Assembly (NCBI RefSeq): GCF_002374855.1
Contig: NZ_NWVC01000009.1
Coordinates: 1-64,000, forward strand
Direction of reading: 5' to 3'
Length of the DNA stretch: 64,000 nucleotides
Source of the DNA: Sphingomonas adhaesiva
Lineage (GTDB): Bacteria > Pseudomonadota > Alphaproteobacteria > Sphingomonadales > Sphingomonadaceae
Below the pieces are notes generated by a model. That model saw only the letters and a list, made by a program, of their open reading frames with translations. It did not search any database and was not told the DNA's origin. Each line of letters begins with the position of its first letter. The first letter of the stretch is position 1. Shown piece by piece: positions 44,030 to 53,695 of this stretch. The position numbers were made by a program, and so were the translations under genes.

Positions 44030-45885
44030 CCGCCGGCTTTGGCCTGCAACGCGACTGGGTCGACGCCGATGGCCGGGCACAGCGCGTCGAGGAGGATGTC
44101 CTGCGCGCGATCCGCGACCGGCTGGACTCCACCCCCGCGGCCGAAGCGTTCCTGTCCGGGGATGCGGGTGCGCGCGTGCCCCTGCCGCCCGGTTGCGCCG
44201 GCATCGCGCAGGTGACGTTCGAGGACGGCAGCGGCGCGGCCCTCCCGCTCGACGAGGCGGGACGGCTGCCCGCGCTTGACAAGGTCGGCTATCACCATGT
44301 CGAGGTGGCGGGCCGGCGCTTCCAGCTGGCGCTGGCGCCGCGCCGCTGCCCGGAACCGCCGCCGCGCGGCTGGGGCGTGGCGGTGCAGATCCCCGCTCTG
44401 CGCGGTCGTGCTGAGCGCGCATTCGGCGACGCCGGAACCTTGGCCGACAGCGCAGCGGCGCTGGCGCGCGCCCATGCGTGCGCGGTCGCGATCAGCCCGA
44501 CGCATGCGCTGTTCCCCGCCGCCCCCGCGCGTTTCAGCCCCTATTCGCCGTCCAGCCGACTGTTCCACAATGTCATGCTCGCCGACCCCGGGCTGATCGG
44601 CCTGCCGCTCCCCCCTGCCCCGGCCGCACCTCTGATCGACTGGCAACGGGCGATCCCGGCGCGGATGGCGGCGCTGCGCGGCGCGTACGACGCGGCGGGC
44701 GAGGCCGCGCGCGCCGCGGCGCTGGCCTATCGCCGGCAGAAGGGCGCTGCGCTGGAACATCATGCGCGGTTCGATGCGCTGCACGGACGGCTGGGCGGCA
44801 ACGGTTGGCGCGACTGGCCGGCCGAACTGCACGACGCGCGCGGCGAAGCGGTGTTGCGCTTCGCCGCGGAGGCGGAAGGCGACATCGCCTTCTTCGCCTT
44901 CCTGCAATGGCTGACCGATCTGACGCTGGCGCAGGCGCAGCGCGTGGCGGGCGGCGCGATGACGGTGGGGCTGGTCGCCGATCTGGCGGTCGGCATGGCG
45001 CCCGACGGCAGCCATGCGTGGAGCGCGCCCGGCGAGGTGCTGACCGGCCTCAGCCTCGGTGCGCCGCCCGATCCGCTGGGGCCGGACGGGCAGAATTGGG
45101 GCATCACCACGCTCGACCCCTTCGCGCTGGAACGCAACGGGTTCGCACCCTTCATCGCGACGCTGCGCGCGGCATTCGCGCATGCGGGCGGGTTGCGCGT
45201 CGACCACGCACTGGGGCTGGAGCGATTGTGGGTGATCCCGGAGGGTGCCAGCGCCGATCAGGGCGCGTACCTGACGATGCCGGGCGACCACCTGCGCCGC
45301 ATCCTGTCGATCGAGGCGCAGCGCGCCGGCGCGATCGTCATCGCGGAGGACCTGGGGACCGTGCCGCCCGGTTTTCGCGACACGCTGGCGGCGCGGTGCA
45401 TGCTGGGGATGCGCGTTCTGCCGTTCGAGCGCGATCGCGACGGCGGTTTCACCCCGCCCGCGCAATGGGACGAAGCGGCGGTGGCGATGACCGGCACTCA
45501 CGACACCCCCACGATCGCCGGCTGGTGGAAGGGCCGCGACCTCGACTGGCGGGAGAAGCTGGGCGCCACGGTCGACCGCGCGCATCGCGACACGGAACGT
45601 GCTGCGCTGTGGCAGGCGATCGGCGGCGCCGGCGACCCGCCGGACGAAGCACCGGTCGACGCGATCCTCGCGCATGTCGCCGCGGCACCGGGGGCGCTGG
45701 CGATCTTCCCGATGGAGGACCTGCTGGCGCTGGAAGAGCAGCCCAACCTGCCGGGCACGATCGACGAACATCCCAACTGGCGGCGGCGGCTGGTCGCGGC
45801 GACGGACGTGCTGCTCGCCCGTCGTCCGGTTTCCCGACGGACCGCGGCGCTGACCGCGCAACGCCCCGGAAAGGCATCCTCATGA
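44026..45885 (+). CDS. malQ: 4-alpha-glucanotransferase MalQ
   Basis: A GH77 amylomaltase of 619 residues that rearranges linear glucan chains. It starts with a GTG at 44026 overlapping the treZ stop (GTGA). About 100 extra N-terminal residues, as in long proteobacterial MalQ, precede the barrel. Visible active-site parts: D393 in LRVDHALGLERLWVIPEG, E441 in IAEDLGTVP, and the last Asp in GTHDTPTIAGWWKGRD. The role in the operon is to lengthen or recycle short maltodextrins so that TreY can use them. Its stop overlaps the treY start (ATGA). Confidence 0.92.
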   Translation: MTAGFGLQRDWVDADGRAQRVEEDVLRAIRDRLDSTPAAEAFLSGDAGARVPLPPGCAGIAQVTFEDGSGAALPLDEAGRLPALDKVGYHHVEVAGRRFQLALAPRRCPEPPPRGWGVAVQIPALRGRAERAFGDAGTLADSAAALARAHACAVAISPTHALFPAAPARFSPYSPSSRLFHNVMLADPGLIGLPLPPAPAAPLIDWQRAIPARMAALRGAYDAAGEAARAAALAYRRQKGAALEHHARFDALHGRLGGNGWRDWPAELHDARGEAVLRFAAEAEGDIAFFAFLQWLTDLTLAQAQRVAGGAMTVGLVADLAVGMAPDGSHAWSAPGEVLTGLSLGAPPDPLGPDGQNWGITTLDPFALERNGFAPFIATLRAAFAHAGGLRVDHALGLERLWVIPEGASADQGAYLTMPGDHLRRILSIEAQRAGAIVIAEDLGTVPPGFRDTLAARCMLGMRVLPFERDRDGGFTPPAQWDEAAVAMTGTHDTPTIAGWWKGRDLDWREKLGATVDRAHRDTERAALWQAIGGAGDPPDEAPVDAILAHVAAAPGALAIFPMEDLLALEEQPNLPGTIDEHPNWRRRLVAATDVLLARRPVSRRTAALTAQRPGKASS

Positions 45886-48218
45886 TCCCGCGCGCGACCT
45901 ACCGGCTGCAATTCCACGACGGCTTCACCTTCGCCGATGCGGAGGCGATCGTGCCGTATCTCGACCGGTTGGGGATCAGCCACATCTATGCCTCCCCGAT
46001 CACCGTCGCCGCGCCCGGCTCGACCCACTTCTACGACGTCGCCGACCCGACGCGCATCTCCCCCGCGCTGGGCGGCGAGGAAGGCTTTCGTTCGCTGGTC
46101 GCCGCGCTGCGCGCGCGCGACATGGGGGTGATCCTGGATATCGTCCCCAATCACATGGGGGTCGCGGGCGGTGCCAATGCATGGTGGAACGACGTGCTGC
46201 GTCACGGCCGTGACAGCGCCCATGCTCAGACCTTCGACATAGACTGGGACGAGCCGATCGTGCTGCCGGTGCTGGGCACACCCTTGTCGGAGGCGCTGGC
46301 GAACGGCGATCTGACGCTGGAACGCGACGGCGATACATGGTCGGTCGTCGCCTATGGCGAGCATCGCTTCCCGATCCGCGACGAGGATCAGGCGACGGCC
46401 CCCGACCTGCCCCTGCCCGACCTGCTGACCCGGCAGCATTATCGCCTCGCATGGTGGCGGGTCGCCAATGACGATCTGAACTGGCGACGTTTCTTCACGA
46501 TCAACGATCTGGCGAGTGTGCGTGTCGAGGACCCGGCGGTGTTCGATACCACGCACGCGCTCTATATCCGGCTGATCCGCGAGCGGCTGATCGACGGGGT
46601 GCGGATCGACCATGTCGACGGGCTGGCCGATCCGATCGGCTATTGCCGGACGCTGCGCGAGCGGCTGGGCGACGAGGCGTATATCCTGGTCGAGAAGATC
46701 CTGGCACCCGCCGATCCGCAACCGGGCGCGGACTGGGGGCTGGACGGGACCAGCGGCTACGACTTCATGGAGCAGGTATCGCTGCTGATCCACGACGGCA
46801 GCGGGGCGGAGACGCTGGAGCATCTGTGGTCGCGGCTGACGGGCGAGAGCGCGGACTTCGCGCCGGAGGAATTCGTCGCACGGCAGGACCTGTTGTCGTG
46901 GCAATTCGCCGGACAGCTTGACCGCTGCGTCGCCGCCTTCGCCGCGATCGCGCCCGACGGCGTCACCTCAGCGATGCTGCGCCGCGCGATCGAGCGGCTG
47001 TTGTGGGTATTCCCTACCTATCGCACCTATGGCACCGGCAATGCCGCCCCGGCATCGGATGCGCCGATCCGCGCCGTCGCGAGCGAACGGGTCGCGCCGC
47101 TGATTCCGCCCGGGGAGACGGCGGTCGTCGACATGGTGCTGGACTGGCTGGCGGGCACCGGTCCGCGCGCCGCAGAGGCCGGCGAGGCGGTGCGCCGGCT
47201 CCAGCAACTGTCTGCGCCCATCGCGGCCAAGGCGGTCGAAGATACGGCCTTCTATCGTTACGGCCGGCTGCTGTCGCGCAACGACGTCGGTGCCGATGCG
47301 GAACTGCTGGGCATTCGCCCGGCGCTCTTCCACGAATTGACGCAGGAACGGGCCCGCGAGGTGCCCAACGCGATGCTGACCACCGCCACCCACGATCACA
47401 AGCGCGGCGAGGATGCGCGCGCGCGGCTGGCGGTGCTGAGCGCCGCACCCGATGCCTGGGCGGAGCAGGTGGAACGCTGGATGCGGTCCAGCGCGGATGC
47501 GCCGGTTCATCCGGCGGACCGCTACATGCTGTTCCAGTCGCTGACCGGAGCGTGGCCGGAGGGTGGGCCGGAAGGTGACTTCGGCGAGCGAATCAAGGCG
47601 TGGCAGCGAAAGGCGCTGCGTGAGGCCAAGCTGCGCTCGTCATGGGAGGCGCCGGACGAAGCCTATGAGGCGGATGCCGCGGCGCTGGTCGACGCGCTGC
47701 TGGGCGATGCGTCGTTCGTCGCGGAGATGAGCGCCTTCGTCGCCCGGATCGCGCCTGCGGCGCTCGACAATTCGCTCGTGCAGCTGTTGTTGCGGCTGAC
47801 GCTGCCGGGGGTGCCGGATTGCTATCAGGGCACCGAACTGACCGATCTCAGCCTGGTCGATCCCGACAATCGCCGGCCGGTCGATTTCGCACAGCGGATG
47901 CGGTTGCTGGAAGACGGCGACCTGCCGCCGAAGATGCGCCTGATCGTCGATCTGCTGGCGCTGCGGCGTGCCCATCCGGCGCTGTTCGAACAGGCCGATT
48001 ACGTGCCCGCCAGGGTTAACGGCCCGGGTGCCGACCATTTGCTCGCCTTCGAACGGCGGCATGGCGACGCGACGTTGCGATGCGCCGTGCGGCTGCATGG
48101 CCATGTGGCGACGCCGGACGACCGGTTCACGTTTACCAACGGGGACGAGGTTTCCGCAGCGACCGCGCTTGGCACCACCGCCATTTGGTACGATTGCATT
48201 AACTGCAATCAGGTTTGA
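45882..48218 (+). CDS. treY: Malto-oligosyltrehalose synthase TreY
   Basis: A GH13 enzyme of 778 residues that turns the reducing end of a maltodextrin into a trehalosyl unit. ATG at 45882. Family marks are TYRLQFHDGFTFADAEAIVPYLDRLGISHIYASPI at the start, NHMGVAGG, the nucleophile D243 in DGVRIDHVDGLADP, the acid E271 in YILVEKIL, and ATHDHKRGEDARAR. The C-terminal part ends YQGTELTDLSLVDPDNRRPVDF and a short cysteine-containing tail. It is the last gene of the operon, and a strong terminator follows 80 bases later. Confidence 0.94.
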   Translation: MIPRATYRLQFHDGFTFADAEAIVPYLDRLGISHIYASPITVAAPGSTHFYDVADPTRISPALGGEEGFRSLVAALRARDMGVILDIVPNHMGVAGGANAWWNDVLRHGRDSAHAQTFDIDWDEPIVLPVLGTPLSEALANGDLTLERDGDTWSVVAYGEHRFPIRDEDQATAPDLPLPDLLTRQHYRLAWWRVANDDLNWRRFFTINDLASVRVEDPAVFDTTHALYIRLIRERLIDGVRIDHVDGLADPIGYCRTLRERLGDEAYILVEKILAPADPQPGADWGLDGTSGYDFMEQVSLLIHDGSGAETLEHLWSRLTGESADFAPEEFVARQDLLSWQFAGQLDRCVAAFAAIAPDGVTSAMLRRAIERLLWVFPTYRTYGTGNAAPASDAPIRAVASERVAPLIPPGETAVVDMVLDWLAGTGPRAAEAGEAVRRLQQLSAPIAAKAVEDTAFYRYGRLLSRNDVGADAELLGIRPALFHELTQERAREVPNAMLTTATHDHKRGEDARARLAVLSAAPDAWAEQVERWMRSSADAPVHPADRYMLFQSLTGAWPEGGPEGDFGERIKAWQRKALREAKLRSSWEAPDEAYEADAAALVDALLGDASFVAEMSAFVARIAPAALDNSLVQLLLRLTLPGVPDCYQGTELTDLSLVDPDNRRPVDFAQRMRLLEDGDLPPKMRLIVDLLALRRAHPALFEQADYVPARVNGPGADHLLAFERRHGDATLRCAVRLHGHVATPDDRFTFTNGDEVSAATALGTTAIWYDCINCNQV

Positions 48219-48298
48219 TCGTATTGCACTTGCGCAATCATGTGCTGCACCGCAAAAAGGACGGGCCTTTCAGGCATCCTCTCCTAAAAACTTTCTAC

Positions 48299-48324
48299 GC
48301 CGGGGTTCGCCCCGGCTTTTTTTT
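48299..48324 (+). terminator. Intrinsic terminator of the glgX-treZ-malQ-treY operon
   Basis: GCCGGGG (48299-48305), TTCG loop, CCCCGGC (48310-48316), then eight T. This is a textbook rho-independent terminator on the + strand. It lies between the convergent ends of treY and glpK. Confidence 0.92.
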
Positions 48325-48331
48325 GGCCTGC

Positions 48332-49846
48332 TCAATCGGAGCGCCGCGCTGCCGGGGTCAGCGTCTTGGCCACGGCATCATGCCACCCGGCGACGAGCGC
48401 GTCGCGATGATCCGCGGCCATCGCGGGTTCGAAGCAATCGGCACGCGCCCAGGTCGCGGCCAGCGCGTCCAGATCCTTCCATACCCCCGTCGCCAGCCCG
48501 GCGTGGAAGGCAGCGCCCAAGGCGGTCGTCTCCAGATGCGCCGGCCGCTCGACCGGCACGTCCAGCAGGTCGGCGAGGAACTGGCACAGCCAGTCGTTCG
48601 CCGCCATGCCGCCGTCGACGCGGATCGTTTCCGGCGCGCGGCCGCCATCGGCGATCATCGCATCGGTCAGATCCATCGTCTGATAGCCCACCGCCTCCAG
48701 CGCGGCGCGCGCCAGGTGCGCCTGCGTCGCGCCCAGCGTCAGCCCGAAGATCGCGCCCCGCGCATCCGGGTCCCAGTGCGGCGCCCCCAGCCCGACGAAC
48801 GCGGGCACCATATAGACGCCGTGGCTGTCCGGCACGGTCGTCGCCAGATCGTTGGTTTCGCTGGCATGGGTGATGACGCCGATGCCGTCGCGCAGCCATT
48901 TGATCGCGGCACCGGCGACAAAGATCGACCCTTCCAGCGCATAGGTCATCCGCCCGTCCAGCCGATAGGCGGGCGTGGTCAGCAGACGGTGCTCGGACCG
49001 CACCGCTTCCTCCCCGGTGTTCAGCAGCATGAAGCAGCCGGTGCCATAGGTGGACTTGGCCATGCCGCGTGCGAAACATGCCTGACCGAACAGCGCCGCC
49101 TGCTGGTCCCCCGCCATGCCGGCGATCGGGATCGCGGCGTCGAACAGTCCGTCGGCGGTGTGCCCGAACAGATGCGAATTGTCGTGCACCTCCGGCAGCA
49201 GTGCCATCGGCACGCGGAACAGCGCGCACAATTCCTCGTCCCAGCGCTGTCCGCGGATATCGTAGAGCAACGTGCGGCCGGCGTTGGTGACGTCGGTGGC
49301 ATGCGCCGCCCCGCCGGTCAGCCGCCACAGCAGGAAACAGTCAATCGTCCCGAACGCCAGTTCGCCCTTCTCCGCCCGCTCCCGCGCGCCGTCGACATGG
49401 TCGAGGATCCAGCTGAGCTTGGTCGCGGAAAAATAGGGGTCGATCAGCAACCCGGTCTTGGCACGCACCATCGGTTCGTGCCCGGCCGCCTTCAGGTCGG
49501 CACACCAACCGGCGGTGCGGCGGTCCTGCCAGACGATCGCGCGGTGGATCGGCGCGCCGGTCGCGCGGTCCCACACCACCACCGTCTCGCGCTGATTGGT
49601 GATGCCGATCCCGGCGATCCCGGCCGCGCCGACGCCGCTGTCGGCGATCGCCTGTCGCGTGACGGCCAGCGTGTCGCGCCAGATATCCTCCGGATCATGC
49701 TCCACCCAGCCGCCCTGCGGATAATGTTGCGCGAATTCGGTCTGCGCGGTCGCGACCGGGCGCGCGTTCGCATCGAACACGATCGCGCGGGTCGATGTCG
49801 TCCCCTGGTCTATCGCCAGCACGTGCGTGCCCGTCGTTCCCGCCAC
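48332..49846 (-). CDS. glpK: Glycerol kinase GlpK
   Basis: A 504-residue FGGY-family kinase that makes glycerol 3-phosphate from glycerol and ATP. The GTG at 49846 has AAGGAGAGG upstream on the minus strand. Motifs: [16 protein letters not shown] (phosphate 1), [15 protein letters not shown], the substrate-binding QDRR in [40 protein letters not shown] and [17 protein letters not shown]. Length and motifs are normal. It is divergent from glpD and glpR; the shared 130-base region carries a candidate operator. Confidence 0.95.
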   Translation of the reverse strand: MAGTTGTHVLAIDQGTTSTRAIVFDANARPVATAQTEFAQHYPQGGWVEHDPEDIWRDTLAVTRQAIADSGVGAAGIAGIGITNQRETVVVWDRATGAPIHRAIVWQDRRTAGWCADLKAAGHEPMVRAKTGLLIDPYFSATKLSWILDHVDGARERAEKGELAFGTIDCFLLWRLTGGAAHATDVTNAGRTLLYDIRGQRWDEELCALFRVPMALLPEVHDNSHLFGHTADGLFDAAIPIAGMAGDQQAALFGQACFARGMAKSTYGTGCFMLLNTGEEAVRSEHRLLTTPAYRLDGRMTYALEGSIFVAGAAIKWLRDGIGVITHASETNDLATTVPDSHGVYMVPAFVGLGAPHWDPDARGAIFGLTLGATQAHLARAALEAVGYQTMDLTDAMIADGGRAPETIRVDGGMAANDWLCQFLADLLDVPVERPAHLETTALGAAFHAGLATGVWKDLDALAATWARADCFEPAMAADHRDALVAGWHDAVAKTLTPAARRSD

Positions 49847-49909
49847 CGTGCCTCTCCTTCATCCGTCGTCATCCCGCTTGTCCGCGCGCATCGGGCGAAC
49901 GTCAACACT

Positions 49910-49929
49910 TTCGTTTGAAAGTTCGTTTG
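49910..49929. promoter_or_regulatory. Direct repeat in the glpK/glpD promoter region, candidate GlpR operator
   Basis: TTCGTTTG occurs at 49910-49917 and again at 49922-49929, 12 bases apart, about one helical turn, in the space between the divergent glpK and glpD genes. GlpR proteins often bind TTCG-containing repeats, and glpR is encoded next to it. Binding is inferred. Confidence 0.4.
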
Positions 49930-49976
49930 TTCGGTTCCATATGACGTACGAGCGGACGGCGGCAGGAGAAAACGGC

Positions 49977-51485
49977 ATGGAACGGCACGCGCAGGACGTG
50001 GACCTGCTGATCGTCGGCGGCGGGATTAACGGCACCGGGATCGCGCGTGACGCGGCCGGGCGCGGCCTGTCGGTGGCGCTGGTCGAGCAGGACGATCTGG
50101 CCAGCCATACCTCGTCCGCCTCGACCAAGCTGATCCACGGCGGCTTGCGCTACCTGGAATATGGCGAGGTGCGGCTGGTGCGCGAGGCGCTGATCGAGCG
50201 CGAGCGGCTGTGGGCGATGGCGCCGCACATCATCTGGCCGCTGCGCTTCGTGCTGCCGCAGACCAACTCGCCGCGCCCGGCGTGGATGGTGCGCGCCGGG
50301 CTGTTCCTCTACGATCACCTCGGCGGGCGCGAGAAGCTGCCCGCGACGGAGACGATCCGCCTGGGCCGCGATGCGCGCGGTGCCGGGCTGAAGGACGACG
50401 GGCGCGCCTTCGTCTATTCGGATTGCTGGGTGGAGGACAGCCGGCTGGTCGTCCTCAACGCGCGCGATGCGGCGGATCGCGGCGCGGCGATCATGACCCA
50501 AACCCGGCTGATCGACGCCGAGCGTACCGGCGGCGGCTGGCGGGCGACGATCGAGGACGCCGGCGGCCGGCGCACGATCACGGCGCGCGCGCTGGTCAAT
50601 GCCGCGGGGCCGTGGGTGGCCGACGTGCTGGGCCGCGTGCCCCACGCACGCGACGATCGCGGCGTGCGGCTGGTCAAGGGCAGCCATATCGTCGTGCCAC
50701 GGCTGTACGAAGGCGATCACGCCTTCATGCTCCAGAACCCCGACCGCCGGATCGTCTTCGCCATCCCCTACGAAGGCGCTTTCACGCTGATCGGCACCAC
50801 CGACGAGGCGTGGCAGGGTGCGCCCGGCCGTGCGGAGATTTCGCCGGAGGAGGTCGATTACCTGCTCGGGACGGTGGCGCGCTATTTCGATCGCGCGCCG
50901 GGGCGCGACGATATCGCCTGGACGTATTCCGGCATCCGTCCGCTGTACGACGACAAGGCCGCCAACGCCTCCGCGGTGACGCGTGACTATGTCCTCGATC
51001 TGGATACCGGCCCGGCGGGCGCGAACGAAAATGCGCCGATGCTCAGCATTTTCGGGGGGAAGATCACCACCTATCGCAAGCTGGCCGAACATGCGCTGGG
51101 CGAACTGGCGCGCTTCTTCCCGCAGGCGTCCGGCGCTTGGACCGCGGGCGCGGTGCTGCCCGGCGGGGACGTGCCGGATGCGGATTTCGATCGCTGGTTC
51201 GACACGCTCGCCGCTCGGCTGCCGGATATGCCGCGCGCGCTGCTGCACCGGCTGGCGCGCGCCTATGGCACGCGTGTCGACCGCCTGCTGGGCGACGCGC
51301 GCACCCCCGCCGGCCTCGGCGAGGATCTGGGCGGCGGACTCCACGCGCGCGAGGTCGCCTATCTGGTCGATCAGGAATGGGCGATCAGCGCCGAGGACAT
51401 CCTGTATCGGCGCAGCAAGCTGGGGCTGCACGTGCCGCCCGGCACAGCCGATCGGCTGGCCGCATGGCTGGCGGCGCGCGCATGA
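49977..51485 (+). CDS. glpD: Glycerol-3-phosphate dehydrogenase GlpD
   Basis: A 502-residue membrane-associated FAD enzyme that oxidises glycerol 3-phosphate to dihydroxyacetone phosphate and passes electrons to quinone. The ATG at 49977 has CAGGAGAA upstream. The Rossmann motif LLIVGGGINGTGIARDAAGRG leads directly to the family signature SSASTKLIHGGLRYLE. Further conserved blocks: VNAAGPWVADVLG, SHIVVPRLYEGDHAFMLQN and FGGKITTYRKLAEHAL. It overlaps glpR by four bases (ATGA), and faces glpK. Confidence 0.95.
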   Translation: MERHAQDVDLLIVGGGINGTGIARDAAGRGLSVALVEQDDLASHTSSASTKLIHGGLRYLEYGEVRLVREALIERERLWAMAPHIIWPLRFVLPQTNSPRPAWMVRAGLFLYDHLGGREKLPATETIRLGRDARGAGLKDDGRAFVYSDCWVEDSRLVVLNARDAADRGAAIMTQTRLIDAERTGGGWRATIEDAGGRRTITARALVNAAGPWVADVLGRVPHARDDRGVRLVKGSHIVVPRLYEGDHAFMLQNPDRRIVFAIPYEGAFTLIGTTDEAWQGAPGRAEISPEEVDYLLGTVARYFDRAPGRDDIAWTYSGIRPLYDDKAANASAVTRDYVLDLDTGPAGANENAPMLSIFGGKITTYRKLAEHALGELARFFPQASGAWTAGAVLPGGDVPDADFDRWFDTLAARLPDMPRALLHRLARAYGTRVDRLLGDARTPAGLGEDLGGGLHAREVAYLVDQEWAISAEDILYRRSKLGLHVPPGTADRLAAWLAARA

Positions 51486-52243
51486 GCGACGAGCGTCACC
51501 GCGAGATTCTGGCGCTGGCGCGGCACACCGGCCGCGTCACGGTCGAGGATCTGGCGGCGCGGTTGGGCGTGACGCCGCAGACGATCCGCCGCGACCTGAA
51601 TGACATGGCGCGCCGATCGCTGCTGTCGCGCGTCCATGGCGGTGCGATCGTCACGTCGGGCGTCGACAATATCGACTATGCCGCCCGCCGCGACGTCGCC
51701 GCCACGGCAAAGGCGGCGATCGGTGCAGCGGCGGCGCGGCTGATCCCCGATGGCGCGTCGCTGTTCATCAACATCGGCACCACGACCGAGGCGGTGGCGG
51801 CGAACCTGTCCGCGCACCGCGACCTGATGGTCATTTCGAACAACCTCAATGTCGTCGACATGCTGGACGGGCGCGATACGATCGACGTGGTGGTCGTCGG
51901 CGGAACGGTGCGGCGCGGCGATCGCGCGGTGGTGGGGCCGCTGGCGATGTCGTTCATCGATGCGTTCAAGGTCGACGTGGCGCTGATCGGTGCGTCGGCG
52001 ATCGACCCCGACGGCAGCCTGCTCGATTTCGCTGCGGACGAGGTGCAGGTGACGCAGACGATCATGCGCAATGCGCGGCAGGTGATCCTGGTCGCCGACA
52101 GCGGCAAGATCGGCCGCCCTGCCCCGCTGCGCATCGGACGGCTGGACAGCATCGACGCGCTGGTGACCGATCGCCTGACCGACGACCGGCTGCGCCGCGC
52201 CTGCGCTGATCATGACGTCCGTGTGGTGGAAGCGCTGGCCTAG
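51482..52243 (+). CDS. glpR: GlpR (DeoR family) transcriptional regulator
   Basis: A 253-residue DeoR-type repressor. The N-terminal helix-turn-helix shows the DeoR signature (VTVEDLAARLGVTPQTIRRDLNDMARRSLLSRVHGGA); the C-terminal sugar-phosphate sensor has NIGTTTEAVAANL and VVVGGTVRRGDRAVVGP. Coupled to glpD, it most likely represses glpK and glpD until glycerol 3-phosphate accumulates. Motif content and context agree, so the GlpR assignment is good. Confidence 0.9.
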   Translation: MSDERHREILALARHTGRVTVEDLAARLGVTPQTIRRDLNDMARRSLLSRVHGGAIVTSGVDNIDYAARRDVAATAKAAIGAAAARLIPDGASLFINIGTTTEAVAANLSAHRDLMVISNNLNVVDMLDGRDTIDVVVVGGTVRRGDRAVVGPLAMSFIDAFKVDVALIGASAIDPDGSLLDFAADEVQVTQTIMRNARQVILVADSGKIGRPAPLRIGRLDSIDALVTDRLTDDRLRRACADHDVRVVEALA

Positions 52244-52260
52244 CCGTTCGACCGATACGC

Positions 52261-52286
52261 GCCGGCACCGCTATTGCGGCGCCGGC
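52261..52286. terminator. Hairpin between convergent glpR and M16 genes
   Basis: GCCGGC-A-CCGC (52261-52271), TATT loop, GCGG-C-GCCGGC (52276-52286): a strong stem with one mismatch, placed at the convergent gene ends and covering the stop codon of the M16-like gene. No T-tract, so it may act with Rho or slow both polymerases. Confidence 0.4.
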
Positions 52287-53695
52287 ACCGTGCGCAGGTC
52301 CGCGTTCGCCAGTTCGGGCAGCGCCTTCAACTGTGGGACCACCGTCTTCAGATCGCCGACCAGGATCAACGTCATGCGATCGGCGCGCAGCCCCTTCGCC
52401 CAATCCTGCACCTGCCCCGCGGTCACCGCCTGGGTGGTGGGGATGTAGCCGCTGATCCAGCTGTCGGGCAGGCCCAGATTCTCCGCGCTCGCCAGCGTGC
52501 CGACCACCGACTGCGGCGTGGCGTTGCGAAACACGAAGATGCCGGAGACATAGGTCTTCTGACCCTCGGTCTCCTCGGCGTCGGGCGCCGTGGTCTGCAA
52601 GCGGCGCAGTTCATCGAACACCTCGCGCATCGCCGCGCCGGTCTGCGCGGTGGTGATGTCCGCGCTCCAGACGTAGCGCGCGTCGCCCGGGTTGTAACCG
52701 ACGCGCGAATAGGGCGAGTAGGTATAGCCCTTGTCCTCGCGCAGGTTGCGGGTCAGCCGCGAACTGAACGAACCGGAGTACAGCGAGTCCCCGACCCGCT
52801 GCGCCGGCTCCCCGGCGCTGCCCGCCAGCGATTGCGGATAGGCGATGCGGATCGTCGTCTGCGGCGCGTCGGGGCGGTCGACCAGCACCACCTGCATCCC
52901 CGGCTTCGGTTCGGCCGGACGGCTCAAACGCTCCGGGCCGCTGGCCCAGCCGCCGAACGCGCGCGCCACGGCCGCCTTCACCGTGACCGGATCGAAGCGC
53001 CCCGCGACATACAGATGCGCCCGCCGCGCCCCGTAATTGGCGGCATAGAAGCTCCTGACCGTGTCCAGCCCGTAACCGTCCAGCTGCGCCGCGGTCGGCA
53101 TCGGCGTGCCGTACGGATGCGCATCGCCATAATAGGTACGCGCCAGCACGACATTGGCCTGCACCGGCGCCTGCGCCAGCGATACCGCCAGCGAACGCGC
53201 GTCATTGGCCTTCACCCGCGCCCATTCCGCCGCCGGGAAGGTCGGCCGGGTCGCAATGGCGCCGATCAACGCGACCGCCTCGGCCGCCTTTTCGGACAGC
53301 ACGTCGGTGCTGATCGATGTCATCTGCGCCCCTGCGCCGACGGTGATCCGGCCGCCCATGTCGGCGGCGCGATCGGCGATCTGATCCGACGTCAGCCCGC
53401 CAGCGCCCTCCTTCAGCATCTCCGCCGTCATCTGCGCGGCCCACGGCGTCCCCGCCTCGTTCAGCGTGCCGGCGAACACGCGCAGGTCGACCGTCACCTT
53501 GGGCGTGGTGCCATAGGGCAGCAGCGTCACCTTCATCCCGTTGGGCAGCGCATAGGTTTCGCTGCGCGGCAGCTGGAACGGCTTGAGCGGGGCGATCGGC
53601 GGCGGCGGGGGTGCCTCCTGCGCGTACAGCGGCATCGACGTTGCGGCGACGGCGGCGGCGGCGGGCAACAGCGCGCTGGCCAGGATCGGGCGCAT
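52271..53695 (-). CDS. M16 family protein, probably non-catalytic subunit
   Basis: A 474-residue exported M16-like protein. The ATG at 53695 overlaps the stop of the upstream M16 gene (TGATG); a GTG one codon earlier is possible. It has a signal peptide (ILASALLPAAAAVAATSMPLYAQ) and the M16 fold (GTLNEAGTPWAAQMTAEML; GRFDPVTVKAAVARAFGGW; YPQSLAGSAGE). The zinc-binding HxxEH is absent at the place where it should be (TPWAAQMTAEML), so it should not cut peptides itself. Such proteins pair with an active M16 partner, here encoded directly upstream. Confidence 0.9.
   Translation of the reverse strand: MRPILASALLPAAAAVAATSMPLYAQEAPPPPPIAPLKPFQLPRSETYALPNGMKVTLLPYGTTPKVTVDLRVFAGTLNEAGTPWAAQMTAEMLKEGAGGLTSDQIADRAADMGGRITVGAGAQMTSISTDVLSEKAAEAVALIGAIATRPTFPAAEWARVKANDARSLAVSLAQAPVQANVVLARTYYGDAHPYGTPMPTAAQLDGYGLDTVRSFYAANYGARRAHLYVAGRFDPVTVKAAVARAFGGWASGPERLSRPAEPKPGMQVVLVDRPDAPQTTIRIAYPQSLAGSAGEPAQRVGDSLYSGSFSSRLTRNLREDKGYTYSPYSRVGYNPGDARYVWSADITTAQTGAAMREVFDELRRLQTTAPDAEETEGQKTYVSGIFVFRNATPQSVVGTLASAENLGLPDSWISGYIPTTQAVTAGQVQDWAKGLRADRMTLILVGDLKTVVPQLKALPELANADLRTVPAPQ

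Noticed and set aside
43795..45861. Minus-strand open frame of 688 codons opposite malQ
   Set aside because: Arg/Gln-rich with no motifs; malQ on the + strand has all catalytic residues.
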